Source: Lysobacterales bacterium
GTDB taxonomy: Bacteria; Pseudomonadota; Gammaproteobacteria; Xanthomonadales; Marinicellaceae
Direction of reading: 5' to 3'
Length of the DNA: 50,124 bases
Assembly: GCA_027067055.1 (NCBI GenBank)
Contig: JAMOMK010000029.1
Location: 1-50,124, forward strand
Position numbers and translations under genes: made by a program. The notes below the pieces were generated by a model. It searched no databases, was not told the DNA's origin, and worked only from the letters and a program-made list of their open reading frames with translations. Positions 16,864 to 25,700 of the stretch are shown here, piece by piece. How positions within the stretch are numbered: position 1 is the first letter of the stretch; each line of letters begins with the position of its first letter.

Positions 16864-17856
16864 TTATGTTTTCCTAAATTTGGCAGGAGTTGTGCCGACT
16901 AGCTCCTTAAAAGCTTCATAAAAATTAGACTGCGATGAAAACCCCACTTCCATGCCAATAGATAAAACTGATGCTTTGGGTTGAGAGATTAATAGTTTTT
17001 TGGCTGCATTAATGCGTTGCTGGCGTAGGTATTGAGAAAATCCAGTACCTAAATTTGTATTGATTAGCTCAGATAACTGATGGGTGCTTAAATCCAGCTC
17101 ATTGGCAATAGTTTGTCTATCTAAATTGCTTTGTTGATAGAGCCTATCATCATTCATCAATTCTTTAAGCAAGCATAGTTTAGCATTACAATCTATGGCA
17201 CTTAGGGTAGATACTGCATAAGTTGCTTTTGCTACTTCAGAGACATTTTCTGACAGTTTTGGTTGATAGCTAACGACTAATGCCACAATCAACAACGCCA
17301 AACCAATCGCACTGGCATAAAGTGAGTAAAAAAGTTTTTGTGAAAACGGCATGGTTAAGGCGATAACTGAAACGCCAATTGCAATAACAAATACCATAGT
17401 CAATAAAGTCAATTCGTTTTTAAACTGGGATTTATGGGTGCGTAGGGCATAAATGGTTTTCAGTAGCCACAGTAAATACAGTGAACCAATAACAAATGCT
17501 AAGGTAAAGGTCAGTTGTGGTTTAACAAAAAACACCAAGCATAAGGGTAAAAAATGCATTAAATGAACAAACTTAAAATCATCTTGCGCCTTTAAAACAG
17601 GTCGTGCGTAAAAGTAAAAACTTGGTGCCACCAACAACAGAACACTTAAATAAAAAGATGAGAGGACCGATTCTATTGAGTGAGTAAGAAAACTGAAATG
17701 GTATATTTGTAAAATCGATAAACACAATATTAAAATTATACCAAAAATACGAGCAACCTTTTGGTCTAGATAGTACTCATGCAAAAAATGCGTCAGTATA
17801 AAAACTAACGCATAAAAAATAGAAAACCCTGTAAATAAAATTCCAAGTTGCTGCAT
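16864..17856 (-). CDS. AraC-family regulator with N-terminal membrane domain
   Basis: 330 aa. About six to seven hydrophobic helices occupy residues 1-205. The AraC/XylS double helix-turn-helix lies at about 235-330 (LSTHQLSELINTNLG, LSIGMEVGFSSQSNFYEAF). This is a membrane-anchored one-component regulator architecture with unknown signal. Part of its 3' end is duplicated at 15084-15153. The upstream neighbour on the same strand is a small secreted protein gene 24 bp away, so co-transcription is possible. Confidence 0.88.
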   Translation of the reverse strand: MQQLGILFTGFSIFYALVFILTHFLHEYYLDQKVARIFGIILILCLSILQIYHFSFLTHSIESVLSSFYLSVLLLVAPSFYFYARPVLKAQDDFKFVHLMHFLPLCLVFFVKPQLTFTLAFVIGSLYLLWLLKTIYALRTHKSQFKNELTLLTMVFVIAIGVSVIALTMPFSQKLFYSLYASAIGLALLIVALVVSYQPKLSENVSEVAKATYAVSTLSAIDCNAKLCLLKELMNDDRLYQQSNLDRQTIANELDLSTHQLSELINTNLGTGFSQYLRQQRINAAKKLLISQPKASVLSIGMEVGFSSQSNFYEAFKELVGTTPAKFRKT

Positions 17857-17880
17857 TACTCCATTATGCAGTAATTAAAT

Positions 17881-18174
17881 TCATTTTACAATACCGCTAA
17901 TTCGACAGGTTTGGAAAGCGGGGTTGGTGTCTAAAATTGTGTATTCACCATTGCCCATATCCGCTTTGATTTGGCGCGTACCATTGTTGAGAAAATAAGT
18001 GATTTCCAAGTTGCCTTTGGACTGTAAAAACGAATCCCACCGTGTACCAGATTCGTGGCAAACGACAGAGCACCCTTCAGCGCCGCAATGCACGACTTCT
18101 TTGTAGGTGTCTTTATTAGCTGCCACAGCAAAAGGTGAGATAATTAAACTACTTAAAAAGATTAAATTTTTCAC
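17881..18174 (-). CDS. Small secreted protein, unknown function
   Basis: 97 aa using a GTG start at 18174, chosen because AGGGGA sits about 7 nt upstream. Residues 1-18 form a signal peptide ending AVA. The mature part has four cysteines (HCGAEGCSVVC and a later TCRIS), so disulphides are likely. No family recognised. It lies 24 bp upstream of the AraC membrane regulator gene on the same strand. Confidence 0.68.
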   Translation of the reverse strand: MKNLIFLSSLIISPFAVAANKDTYKEVVHCGAEGCSVVCHESGTRWDSFLQSKGNLEITYFLNNGTRQIKADMGNGEYTILDTNPAFQTCRISGIVK

Positions 18175-18278
18175 GGTGTTTCCCCTAAACAAATATAAAT
18201 GATGAATCCATTATATGACTGTGCCATGAACTTGACATTAATAGCATAAACTCAAAAATGAGCATTAAGTCACATTTA

Positions 18279-18860
18279 TTAGGGGTTTATTTGCGAGCAT
18301 TCTTGATGTCGAAAACAAGTCGTTTCGTGATCATTGGTCATGCCGGCGGCTTGCATTAGGGCGTAACAAATGGTTGATCCAATAAATTTAAAGCCGCGCT
18401 TTTTCATGTCTTTACTCATCACATCGGATATTTTTGTTGTTGCAGGAACATTTTTGAGACTAGCAAAGTTATTTTGTATGGGCTTATTATCAACAAATGC
18501 CCAGATATAGGCATCAAAGGAGCCAAACTCTTGTTGCACTTTAAGCATTTGTTGGGCGTTGTTGCGGGTGGAATAAACCTTTAGGCGGTTACGAACAATT
18601 TTGGGGTTTTTAAGAATTTCATCTAAAGTACCATCGCTCATACTTGCCACAACTTCAATATCAAATCTCTTAAACAACTCTTGATAACCTTCAATTTTTT
18701 TAACTATCGTTCGCCAACTCAAACCAGCTTGAGCACCTTCCAAGGTTAAAAACTCAAACCATAAACTATCATCATGAATGGGAACACCCCATTGTGTATC
18801 GTGGTAGTGCATGTCGGCATCATCACCCAAGCACCAAGCACATCGTTTAATTTCTGGCAT
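18279..18860 (-). CDS. tag: DNA-3-methyladenine glycosylase I
   Basis: 193 aa, full length for Tag. It removes 3-methyladenine from alkylated DNA to start base-excision repair. The N-terminal RCAWCLGDDADMHYHDTQWG matches the Tag opening with its zinc cysteine. LTLEGAQAGLSW and a C-terminal H-x3-C (HETTCFRHQEC) complete the family signature. The gene is monocistronic and divergent from an alpha/beta hydrolase gene. Confidence 0.95.
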   Translation of the reverse strand: MPEIKRCAWCLGDDADMHYHDTQWGVPIHDDSLWFEFLTLEGAQAGLSWRTIVKKIEGYQELFKRFDIEVVASMSDGTLDEILKNPKIVRNRLKVYSTRNNAQQMLKVQQEFGSFDAYIWAFVDNKPIQNNFASLKNVPATTKISDVMSKDMKKRGFKFIGSTICYALMQAAGMTNDHETTCFRHQECSQINP

Positions 18861-18929
18861 TTTTCATTTCCACTAAGTAAAACACAATTATATCTTGAGA
18901 AACCAGAAAATGTCGTTATTATTTAACTT

Positions 18930-19745
18930 ATGAAAAGACTTATTCCAATATTTTTCCGACTATTATCAACACTAAACTCACACTTAGCTGTAAAGCTTGC
19001 AACAAAACTTTTTACTCATCCGCGACGAGAACCTCGTTGTGATGAAGAAATGCAGTTTTTGACAACAGGCAAACAAATCACTTTTGCATCAGGGCGCAAA
19101 GCAAGAATATGGGGTAAAGGCAAAGTGGTTTGGTTAGTGCATGGCTGGGAGTCTCGCGGTTCAACCTTTTATAAGCTTATTCCAAAATTAGTTGAACAAG
19201 GGTATCAAGCGATTGCTTGGGATGGACCTGCACATGGAGATTCACCAGGAAAATATTCTAGTGTTCCTGAAAATGCTAGGGCTTTAGTGGAAGATTTAAA
19301 TCAAGGTTTGGTTGAAAAACCAATGGCTTTTATAGGACATTCATTTGGAGGAGCAACAATGGCAGTCGTGGCAAAACTATACCTATTACCAAAAATAATA
19401 GTTATAGTATCTGCACCAACCCAAATCAGAAACGTCTTCACCAACTTTGCCAAACTTATCAAGTTATCGGCTAAAACAACCAAGGTATTTATTACACGAG
19501 CAGAACAACAAACAGGATACTCGCTACAAAAAGCCAGTCTCACCCATAATGACTTGAGCCTAAAAAGCCAAGTGCTGATTATTCACGACAAAGAAGATGA
19601 TGTGATTGATTATACAGATTTTGAAGCGCTTAAAGAAGCTTGGCAAGGTGGTGAATTTATCACTACACAAAACTTAGGGCATCGGTTGACGATAAAGGAC
19701 GATGTGATTCTTAACAAGATTGTCAATTTTTTAAAAATTAAATAA
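18930..19745 (+). CDS. Alpha/beta hydrolase
   Basis: 271 aa. The oxyanion-hole motif HGWESRG (about 72-78) and nucleophile elbow GHSFGG (about 136-141, with a serine nucleophile) are present. The histidine near the C-terminus (LGHRLT, about 250) is the likely base and the acid lies in the DKEDDV stretch (about 218). It has no signal peptide. The substrate is unknown. Its last 15 nt overlap the broken gene on the opposite strand. Confidence 0.88.
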   Translation: MKRLIPIFFRLLSTLNSHLAVKLATKLFTHPRREPRCDEEMQFLTTGKQITFASGRKARIWGKGKVVWLVHGWESRGSTFYKLIPKLVEQGYQAIAWDGPAHGDSPGKYSSVPENARALVEDLNQGLVEKPMAFIGHSFGGATMAVVAKLYLLPKIIVIVSAPTQIRNVFTNFAKLIKLSAKTTKVFITRAEQQTGYSLQKASLTHNDLSLKSQVLIIHDKEDDVIDYTDFEALKEAWQGGEFITTQNLGHRLTIKDDVILNKIVNFLKIK

Positions 19746-20185
19746 ACTGAATGAGGTTTTTAAGCATTCAATTTGCGTGTTCTCTTGGGTATCATAACCG
19801 TAACCTGGAAATTTAGCTTTTATAGTTTCAACACCATCACTAGCAATAATTGTATGTAATGGTCGCTTTTTATTATTGACTTTCTCAGCCCAACTAATGA
19901 CAACATGGCTGGGGTCTTTATACCCAATTAAGTGTTTTTGGCATCTGCAAGGTATTCTTTTTCATTAGTTCCTTTTAGCTCAATAATGTGAGTGTATTCT
20001 TTTTCGATAGCCTGTGTTGTTTCTTGATAAAGATGCGCTCCTTGCTCAAGCAGGTCACAAGTCTCAAATCGCCACACCATAAGAATAGCACCAATTTCAG
20101 ATTCTTGGGTGCTTTTATCCATTCCCAAATCCCGATATAGAAATGCGTTTGATAGTGCAAGTAACTGATGTGCATAGGAAATCAA
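19731..20185 (-). pseudogene. Frameshifted, 5'-truncated gene of unknown function
   Basis: Reading on the minus strand, one frame runs from 20185 and stops near 19930 (KGTNEKEYLADAKNT). The next frame continues without a break as QKHLIGYKDPSHVVISWAEK to a stop at 19731-19733, so one frameshift near 19940 splits the gene. The first ~20 codons of the open frame (including FLYRDLGMDK) are encoded by the left arm of the MITE at 20124-20286, so the true N-terminus has been removed. Family not recognised. Confidence 0.65.
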
Positions 20186-20286
20186 GAAAAACTAAAGTTA
20201 CCTCATTGGTGATGAAGCTTTTTCTGGGTTTTCTAGGTGCATCAAGGACTTGTGCTAGCATCGTATTTTCTATATCGGGATTTGGG
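20124..20286. mobile_element. MITE family B, copy 1 (163 bp)
   Basis: Perfect 20-bp terminal inverted repeats, CCCAAATCCCGATATAGAAA and its complement, enclose 123 bp. The interior contains CATCAAGGACTTGTGCTAGCAT, shared in inverse orientation with the leader of the sensor kinase gene (22606-22744). No coding capacity. It truncates the gene at 19731-20185. Confidence 0.8.
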
Positions 20287-20545
20287 CCATTGCTAATTCG
20301 TAACTATTTAGCGTAATTTTCAAAATATTTGTAAGCTATTGATTTATAAGGGGACGTAAAATAGCTAAATGCGTTTTTCGTAAATTTCAATTTTTTCAAA
20401 TTCTTATAAATCAACAACTTATACATGAGAGTTTAACCTCGTTGAATAGTTACGCTAATCCTTGAATTGCCATTGATAAACTTACGACCAAAGGTGTTAA
20501 CAATTGGTTGTTGCAATCAATAACACAAAGTTACTTTTATGAAGC
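20287..20545. repeat. Non-coding stretch with two nested inverted repeats
   Basis: CGTAACTATT (20299-20308) pairs with AATAGTTACG (20445-20454). Inside it TTGATTTATAAG (20339-20350) pairs with CTTATAAATCAA (20403-20414). No gene was found. The layout fits an IS end or another small foldback element next to the transposase remnant that follows. Confidence 0.5.
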
Positions 20546-21300
20546 ATGCATAGCAAAGAACGTAACAAATGGAAAGTAAGAATCGCAAACAGCATTAACC
20601 AATGTAGCAATCTTGTAAAAAGACCAGCTCGCAAACTCATGGCAGAAGTTGTAAGCGGAATTCTCAGTAGTGGTTCATTGCAGTTATCCAAAATCAGCAG
20701 AAGCCTTAAAGAACCTACCCGCATACATCACACCATGAAACGTATTTCACGAATGTTAGGCAAGCATGAGCACAGAGCTTGTGAGTCAGAAGAAGTATTA
20801 CTGCAACAAATCATTCCCAAACTAACCCAAGACATGGTGCCTGGCTTAGGCCCTGGTGATTTAAACCGTAATGATAGCACTAAAAACGAAAATATTTAAA
20901 GTCAGAGGTGGTGATAAAGGCACGACTATAAATGGTTATCCACTCATAACCGTTGTAACTCGGTGCTTAAAGACACAATCCACCTTGCCATTACTGAATC
21001 GACTGCTATCATCATCCACATCCTCCTACAAAAGTGAGAATGACATAAAGCAAAGTATGTTACGTGTTAGTGCCTATTATCAAAGATAAGATTAATTCAC
21101 TTTGGGTTATTGATAGAGGTGGAGATCGCTCCAAGCTTTGGGACTTTTAGCTAGAAAAAAACTTTCGTACTTGTGTTCGTACTGCTAAGTGACTCTATCT
21201 ACCTTTGTATGGGCATTACTGGCAAGCTATTAATTGATAAAGCACGAAGGCTAAAACCGAATAAGAAATTAACATTTCCCTTTTACACCTTGCTCTCAGG
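20546..21300 (+). pseudogene. Decayed IS4-like DDE transposase
   Basis: Three frames carry consecutive pieces of one transposase. 20546-20899 encodes an N-terminal helical part (GSLQLSKISRSLKEP). 20871-21089 encodes VRGGDKGTTINGYPLITVV and LPLLNRLLSSS. 21081-21150 encodes SLWVIDRGGDRSKLWD, a DRGGDR motif seen around a catalytic aspartate of IS4-type transposases. Frameshifts and stops separate them, and nothing recognisable follows. 21301-21545 shows no gene. Confidence 0.75.
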
Positions 21301-21545
21301 GATACAAGTATTAATTGCTACCTGAATTAGGATGAGGTTCGTGATTCGTGCTAAAAAAATTGGGGAGAGGTTAGAAAAATTACTATTGACGCTACTCATC
21401 ACAAGTACAACCTTAATATGTCCAAACTGATTTATTAACCTAGCCAAATAATATCGTTCTATCATGCCAACATGAAAAACCTCTCCCACAAATGCATTCC
21501 TTTTATTCAGAACTTGGTTTAAAATTGAAATTAATTTTATTCGTT

Positions 21546-21896
21546 TTACAGAATCCAGCCACCTAAACAAATAGACCGACAATCTCTTTTTCTTTGCACA
21601 CATTCCCACAGTAGAAGACCATCGGCTATACAGTTATTGTAAATTGGCACACATGAAGCCTGATAACAACCAGGGCCTGGTATTATTACTATTCCACCAA
21701 TACTAGTATAGTTAAGTGGAAAAGCTTTGTTAACATGTGAACTAGGTAAATAGTTATTATTCAAATCGTCATTTATAATTGTATTTTCATTTATAATTGT
21801 ATTTTCATTTATAATTGTATTTTTTGATACTGCAGAACCAAACACCGCAGATAGCAATAATGTTAAAAAGGTTGCTTTTATAATATTTTTTTTCAT
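21546..21896 (-). CDS. Small secreted six-cysteine peptide precursor (module 1)
   Basis: 116 aa. A signal peptide covers about residues 1-23 (ending FGSAVS). Residues about 26-43 are three ENTIIN-type repeats encoded by a perfect 18-bp DNA repeat. The C-terminal domain has cysteines at 77, 82, 89, 99, 106 and 110, spacing C-x4-C-x6-C-x9-C-x6-C-x3-C, preceded by PGPG and ending LGGWIL. The same cysteine frame occurs in the peptide at 49560-49841 (CY...C...NC...W..C...C...C). GTGAG precedes the ATG by about 8 nt. It is divergent from a small secreted protein and the sensor kinase. A secreted disulphide-bonded peptide is predicted; signal, toxin or structural roles are all open. Confidence 0.72.
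   Translation of the reverse strand: MKKNIIKATFLTLLLSAVFGSAVSKNTIINENTIINENTIINDDLNNNYLPSSHVNKAFPLNYTSIGGIVIIPGPGCYQASCVPIYNNCIADGLLLWECVQRKRDCRSICLGGWIL
21771..21824. repeat. Three perfect 18-bp tandem repeats
   Basis: ATTTATAATTGTATTTTC occurs three times in a row (the last unit has a T-for-C change at its end) inside the six-cysteine peptide gene. It encodes ENTIIN units in the spacer between the signal peptide and the cysteine domain. Copy number could vary by slippage. Confidence 0.85.
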
Positions 21897-21928
21897 TGTA
21901 TTTTCTCACTAATTTTATTTAATTTATT

Positions 21929-21975
21929 CAATGCTATATATTTTTAGCATTGCCTTGCCTATTTTTTAAAATAGG
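21929..21975. promoter_or_regulatory. Two palindromes in the divergent promoter region of module 1
   Basis: CAATGCTA-N8-TAGCATTG (21929-21952) and CCTATTTTTTAAAATAGG (21958-21975) lie between the divergent peptide and secreted-protein genes (gap 21897-22155). They may be operators or transcript hairpins; no match to a known regulator was recognised. Confidence 0.35.
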
Positions 21976-22155
21976 TTATGCAAATTATATATTCTTGTGA
22001 AATAAAATTGGTATCAATAAACCGACTAAAACTTTCAAAATTTTTATTTTTATTATAATATTCCGCCTAATTATTTAATAAAAACGACATCTACTTGAAT
22101 GACTTCAAGCCTATAAATTAAAGTGCAGGCTCTTTTAAACATAGAGCTTAAAACC

Positions 22156-22455
22156 ATGAAAAACTATAAATTTTTATTAGTTATTACTTTTGTTGCTGCC
22201 AATGCACATTCCTCTATTGATGGACATACTATGTGTAAGCACGCAGGTATGACTTATGCATATGCTGGTGCAAATTATAATTGTCCAGATTATTCAGGCG
22301 ATGATGTTCAACTGCAATCAGGTTGGATTCATCATCATGGAGGCAACAATGAATATGCTAGAAGTGTCAATATTAGCGACCCAAGCTTGATACAAATAGA
22401 AGATCCTGGACATTGCACCATTACTAAGGAAAAAACAAATCAACATCTTTTTTAA
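22156..22455 (+). CDS. Small secreted three-cysteine protein (module 1)
   Basis: 99 aa from the ATG at 22156. A short signal peptide ends near ANA (17). The mature protein has cysteines at 27, 43 and 87, i.e. C-x15-C-x43-C, with DPGHC at the third. The protein at 49000-49296 has C-x15-C-x42-C with DPSC, which I read as remote homology. The middle is rich in H, G and N (WIHHHGGNNEY). It lies upstream of and co-directional with the sensor kinase gene, with a foldback element and a MITE between. Candidate ligand or periplasmic partner of that kinase (inference). Confidence 0.65.
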   Translation: MKNYKFLLVITFVAANAHSSIDGHTMCKHAGMTYAYAGANYNCPDYSGDDVQLQSGWIHHHGGNNEYARSVNISDPSLIQIEDPGHCTITKEKTNQHLF

Positions 22456-22475
22456 AAATATAGTCAAAATTATAC

Positions 22476-22584
22476 TAATCCCAAGTATAATAGAGACCTT
22501 TGCATAACTCTGCAACTTTTTACATGTTACACGAGTTATGCAAAGGTCTCTAATATTAATATTAGAATGATATGCTTGGGATTA
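22476..22584. mobile_element. Nested foldback elements
   Basis: Outer arms TAATCCCAAG (22476-22485) and CTTGGGATTA (22575-22584) enclose an inner palindrome with perfect 19-bp arms TAGAGACCTTTGCATAACT (22491-22509) and its complement (22534-22552). The inner arm recurs at 109-127. The layout suggests one MITE inserted into another. It lies within the 22456-22764 gap between the small secreted protein gene and the kinase gene. Confidence 0.75.
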
Positions 22585-22605
22585 TTGGTTGATGATTGAA
22601 TAATC

Positions 22606-22744
22606 AAAAATCCAGAGAGAGAAAATAAAATGATAGCACAAGTCCTTAATGTATCTAAAAACCCTTCTCACTAATGAGGTGTGTCCAGATTCCTTATACA
22701 CATCAATAGTACTCTCAAGTTCGTTTCTATATCGGGATTCGGGG
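22606..22744. mobile_element. MITE family B, copy 2, forming the kinase leader
   Basis: The right end TTTCTATATCGGGATTCGGG matches the 20-bp arm of copy 1 at 20124-20286 with one change. The interior GATAGCACAAGTCCTTAATG and CTCACTAATGAGG match copy 1 in the opposite orientation. The left arm is degraded (AAAAATCCAGAGAGAGAAAA). It ends 20 bp before the kinase start codon, so promoter or leader sequence of that gene is element-derived. Confidence 0.7.
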
Positions 22745-22764
22745 ATAAGGTAGACTTGATTTTT

Positions 22765-25700
22765 ATGAAACAATTAGAATTTATATTAATTGCATTATTT
22801 CTTACAAACTCTTTATATGCTTTTAGTGCTAAAATTTCTAATATAACTGTAAAGGATGGGTTGCCCAGCACTATTGTTAGGGATGTTTTGCAAGATAATT
22901 TTGGATTTTTGTGGATAGCTACCAAACATGGTTTAGTTAAATATGATGGATATGAGGTCGAAATTATTAATGACTATGACGATAAAAGCCTTGGTGATAT
23001 ATGGTCATTAGTACTTAATGACGATAACCATATTATTATAGCCTCTAAGACTAGGGGGTTATTCAAGTATAAACATGGAATAATTGAACAAATCAATATC
23101 CTCCAGAACCTTAAAAACTTAGAAATCACTTCAATAGAAGTGGATTCTAATGGAGCTCTATGGATCGGTACTAATCAAGGTACTTATCATTATTTTGAGG
23201 AAAAACTTATTGAAGTGAGAAGCTTTAAGAATGAAATTTCATACGGTTTTTTGAAATTTGATGAAAAAAAAATATTATCTTTAACTAACAAAAGCATCAT
23301 TAAATACAATGTCGATAGTAAATCTAGCAAAAAAGTTTATGGTCCTAAAAATGATAAATTAAATAAAGTAATTCACAAAGACTTAAAAGGAAATATTTGG
23401 TTAGGAAGAGAGGATGGTTTATATATATTCAACAATGAATGTTTGTGTTTTGAAAACTCCTTTAAAGAGCTTGAAGACAAAGTAGTATATTCGCTAGAAT
23501 CTAACCAGGAATATTTGTGGATAGGAACGATATACGATGATTTGTTTATTTACGAATATAAAACATCTAAACTAAACAAAATTTCTAAAAATTTGAATAA
23601 GTTTGGGTTAACAGATAAAAAGTCCATACTATCATTATACTACGACAACACAGGCACAATGTGGGTCGGGACTTTCCATAATGGCCTGTTTTCGATAAAT
23701 TCTAATCATCTTGATTTCAAGTCAAGAAACTCAAAGAGCGATAAATTTTTTTGTTCCAATAATTTTACTGTACACGACATCTTAAAAACAAATGATGGCA
23801 GTTTATTGTTAGCAACTGAAAATGGATTGGTTAGAATAGATAGGGATGGGAACTGTTCTAGTTTTAACCATGAAGAAGATAATGAAAATTCTTTATCAGC
23901 TAATTTACTTCTATCCTTACAACAGTCTTCAAATGGAGATGTATGGATAACAAATAACGAGATTGGAATAGATAAATTATCAACTGATACGTGGAGCATT
24001 GAACGAAAAGCTAAAAAAGCCAACAATCTTGATTTTTATTTTTCTGTAGAAGTTGAACCTGGAAAGTTAATTTTAGGCAGCTTTAAAAAAGGACTATACA
24101 CTTATGATATAGCTAAAGATAGTATCGAAAAAATTAATACCATTGATAGCAAATATGATTCATCAAGTTTTTATATGTATTCAGTAAATAAAAATGGCCA
24201 ATATTATTTTGGTACAGATAACGGTGTGGCTTTCTTGAATCAAAAAAACACACTTGAACAGGTAACAATTGATCATAATAATGAATTTTTAGAAATTACA
24301 GCGTTAAATTTTGATAAAAAAGGGGCTTTATGGATTGGTGTAAATAATAAATACTTATTAAAATACACAACAGATGGTGTAATTCAGAATATAACAAACC
24401 ATCTAGTGAAGAGCAATAATCCAATAAAGGTTTTCAGTATTATACCAACGGATATAGACACTTTATGGTTCTCAAGTAACAAAGGTATCCATAAATTAAA
24501 CACTAACACCTATGAAAACTGGGAATTCAATGCACAAGATGGATTACAAGGTAATGGATTCCTAGGGCAATCCTATCACCATGAAGAAAATGGGAATATA
24601 TATTTTGGAGGTAAAGATGGAATCAATTATTTCAACCCCCATCAGGTCTCGCTAAGCACTAGTAGCCCACAAACAGCAATAACAAAATTTAAATATTTTA
24701 ATAAAGTTTTAGATGTGGGCGTAAAAACCGATTCAAATTTTATCTTAGATAAACCTATAAATTATTTAGATGAAATTGAGCTTGGATATCAGGATTATAT
24801 TATCGGTTTCGAGTTTGCAGCTTTAGACTATGCTGATAGTATGCGTAACAAGTATGCCTATAGATTAAAAGGGCTAAATAATAATTGGGTTTATGTTGAT
24901 GCTAATGATAGAAAAGTCAGCTATACCAACTTAAAGCCAGGTAATTACACCTTTCAAGTTAAAGCATCAAACAAAGATGGTATGTGGAATCACACACCCA
25001 AAGAGTTGAAGATAAAAGTAAACCCCGCTCCGTGGTTTTCACCTTGGGCATATTTTAGTTATTTATTTATACTAGTTTTAATCATTTGGTGGTATGTAAG
25101 TTATAAGACTTTAGCCAGTCGAAAACGTGCAAGAGAATTAGAAAAGGAGGTTAAGGAAAGGACTCATGATGCCAATTTACAAAGGAAAATAGTTGAATCC
25201 TTGTTGAAACACAAAAATGAAGTATTTGCAAATATTACCCATGAACTTAAAACACCTCTGTCTTTAATAATTGGACCCATTGACCAATTACGTCAAGAGG
25301 TAATATTGGTAGAAAATAAAGACATATTAAATATGGTACAAAGAAATGCTAAGAGACTATTGTTAATGGTGGGTCAAATTTTAAAATTATCACAAGCCGA
25401 AGTAGATAAAGGAGCTATTCGAGAATCCCAAAATATTAAACCAATTCTAACTATGTTATATGAATCCTTCAGCCCTTTAGCAGACGATAAGAACTTAAAT
25501 TTAATTTTAATAAATGAACACGATGCTAATATTTATACTACATCAGAGTGTCTCGAAATTATTATTGGCAACCTATTATCAAATGCTCTAAAATATACTA
25601 ATTCGGGTGGAGAAATAAGCTTGGTTTCTAAATTAATAGATGACAATATTTTGATTAGTGTTAAAGATAATGGTATGGGAATTGATAAGAAAGACCTAGG

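Noticed and set aside
21283-21609. Minus-strand open frame next to the six-cysteine peptide gene
   Set aside because: No signal peptide, no family, composition like noncoding DNA, and it overlaps the end of the real peptide gene.
21771-21824. Tandem repeat as a CRISPR array
   Set aside because: Units are 18 bp with no spacers and are in frame within a coding sequence.
22681-22764. Upstream GTG start adding 28 residues to the module 1 kinase
   Set aside because: The added part is encoded largely by a MITE and would hide the signal peptide that begins at the ATG at 22765.
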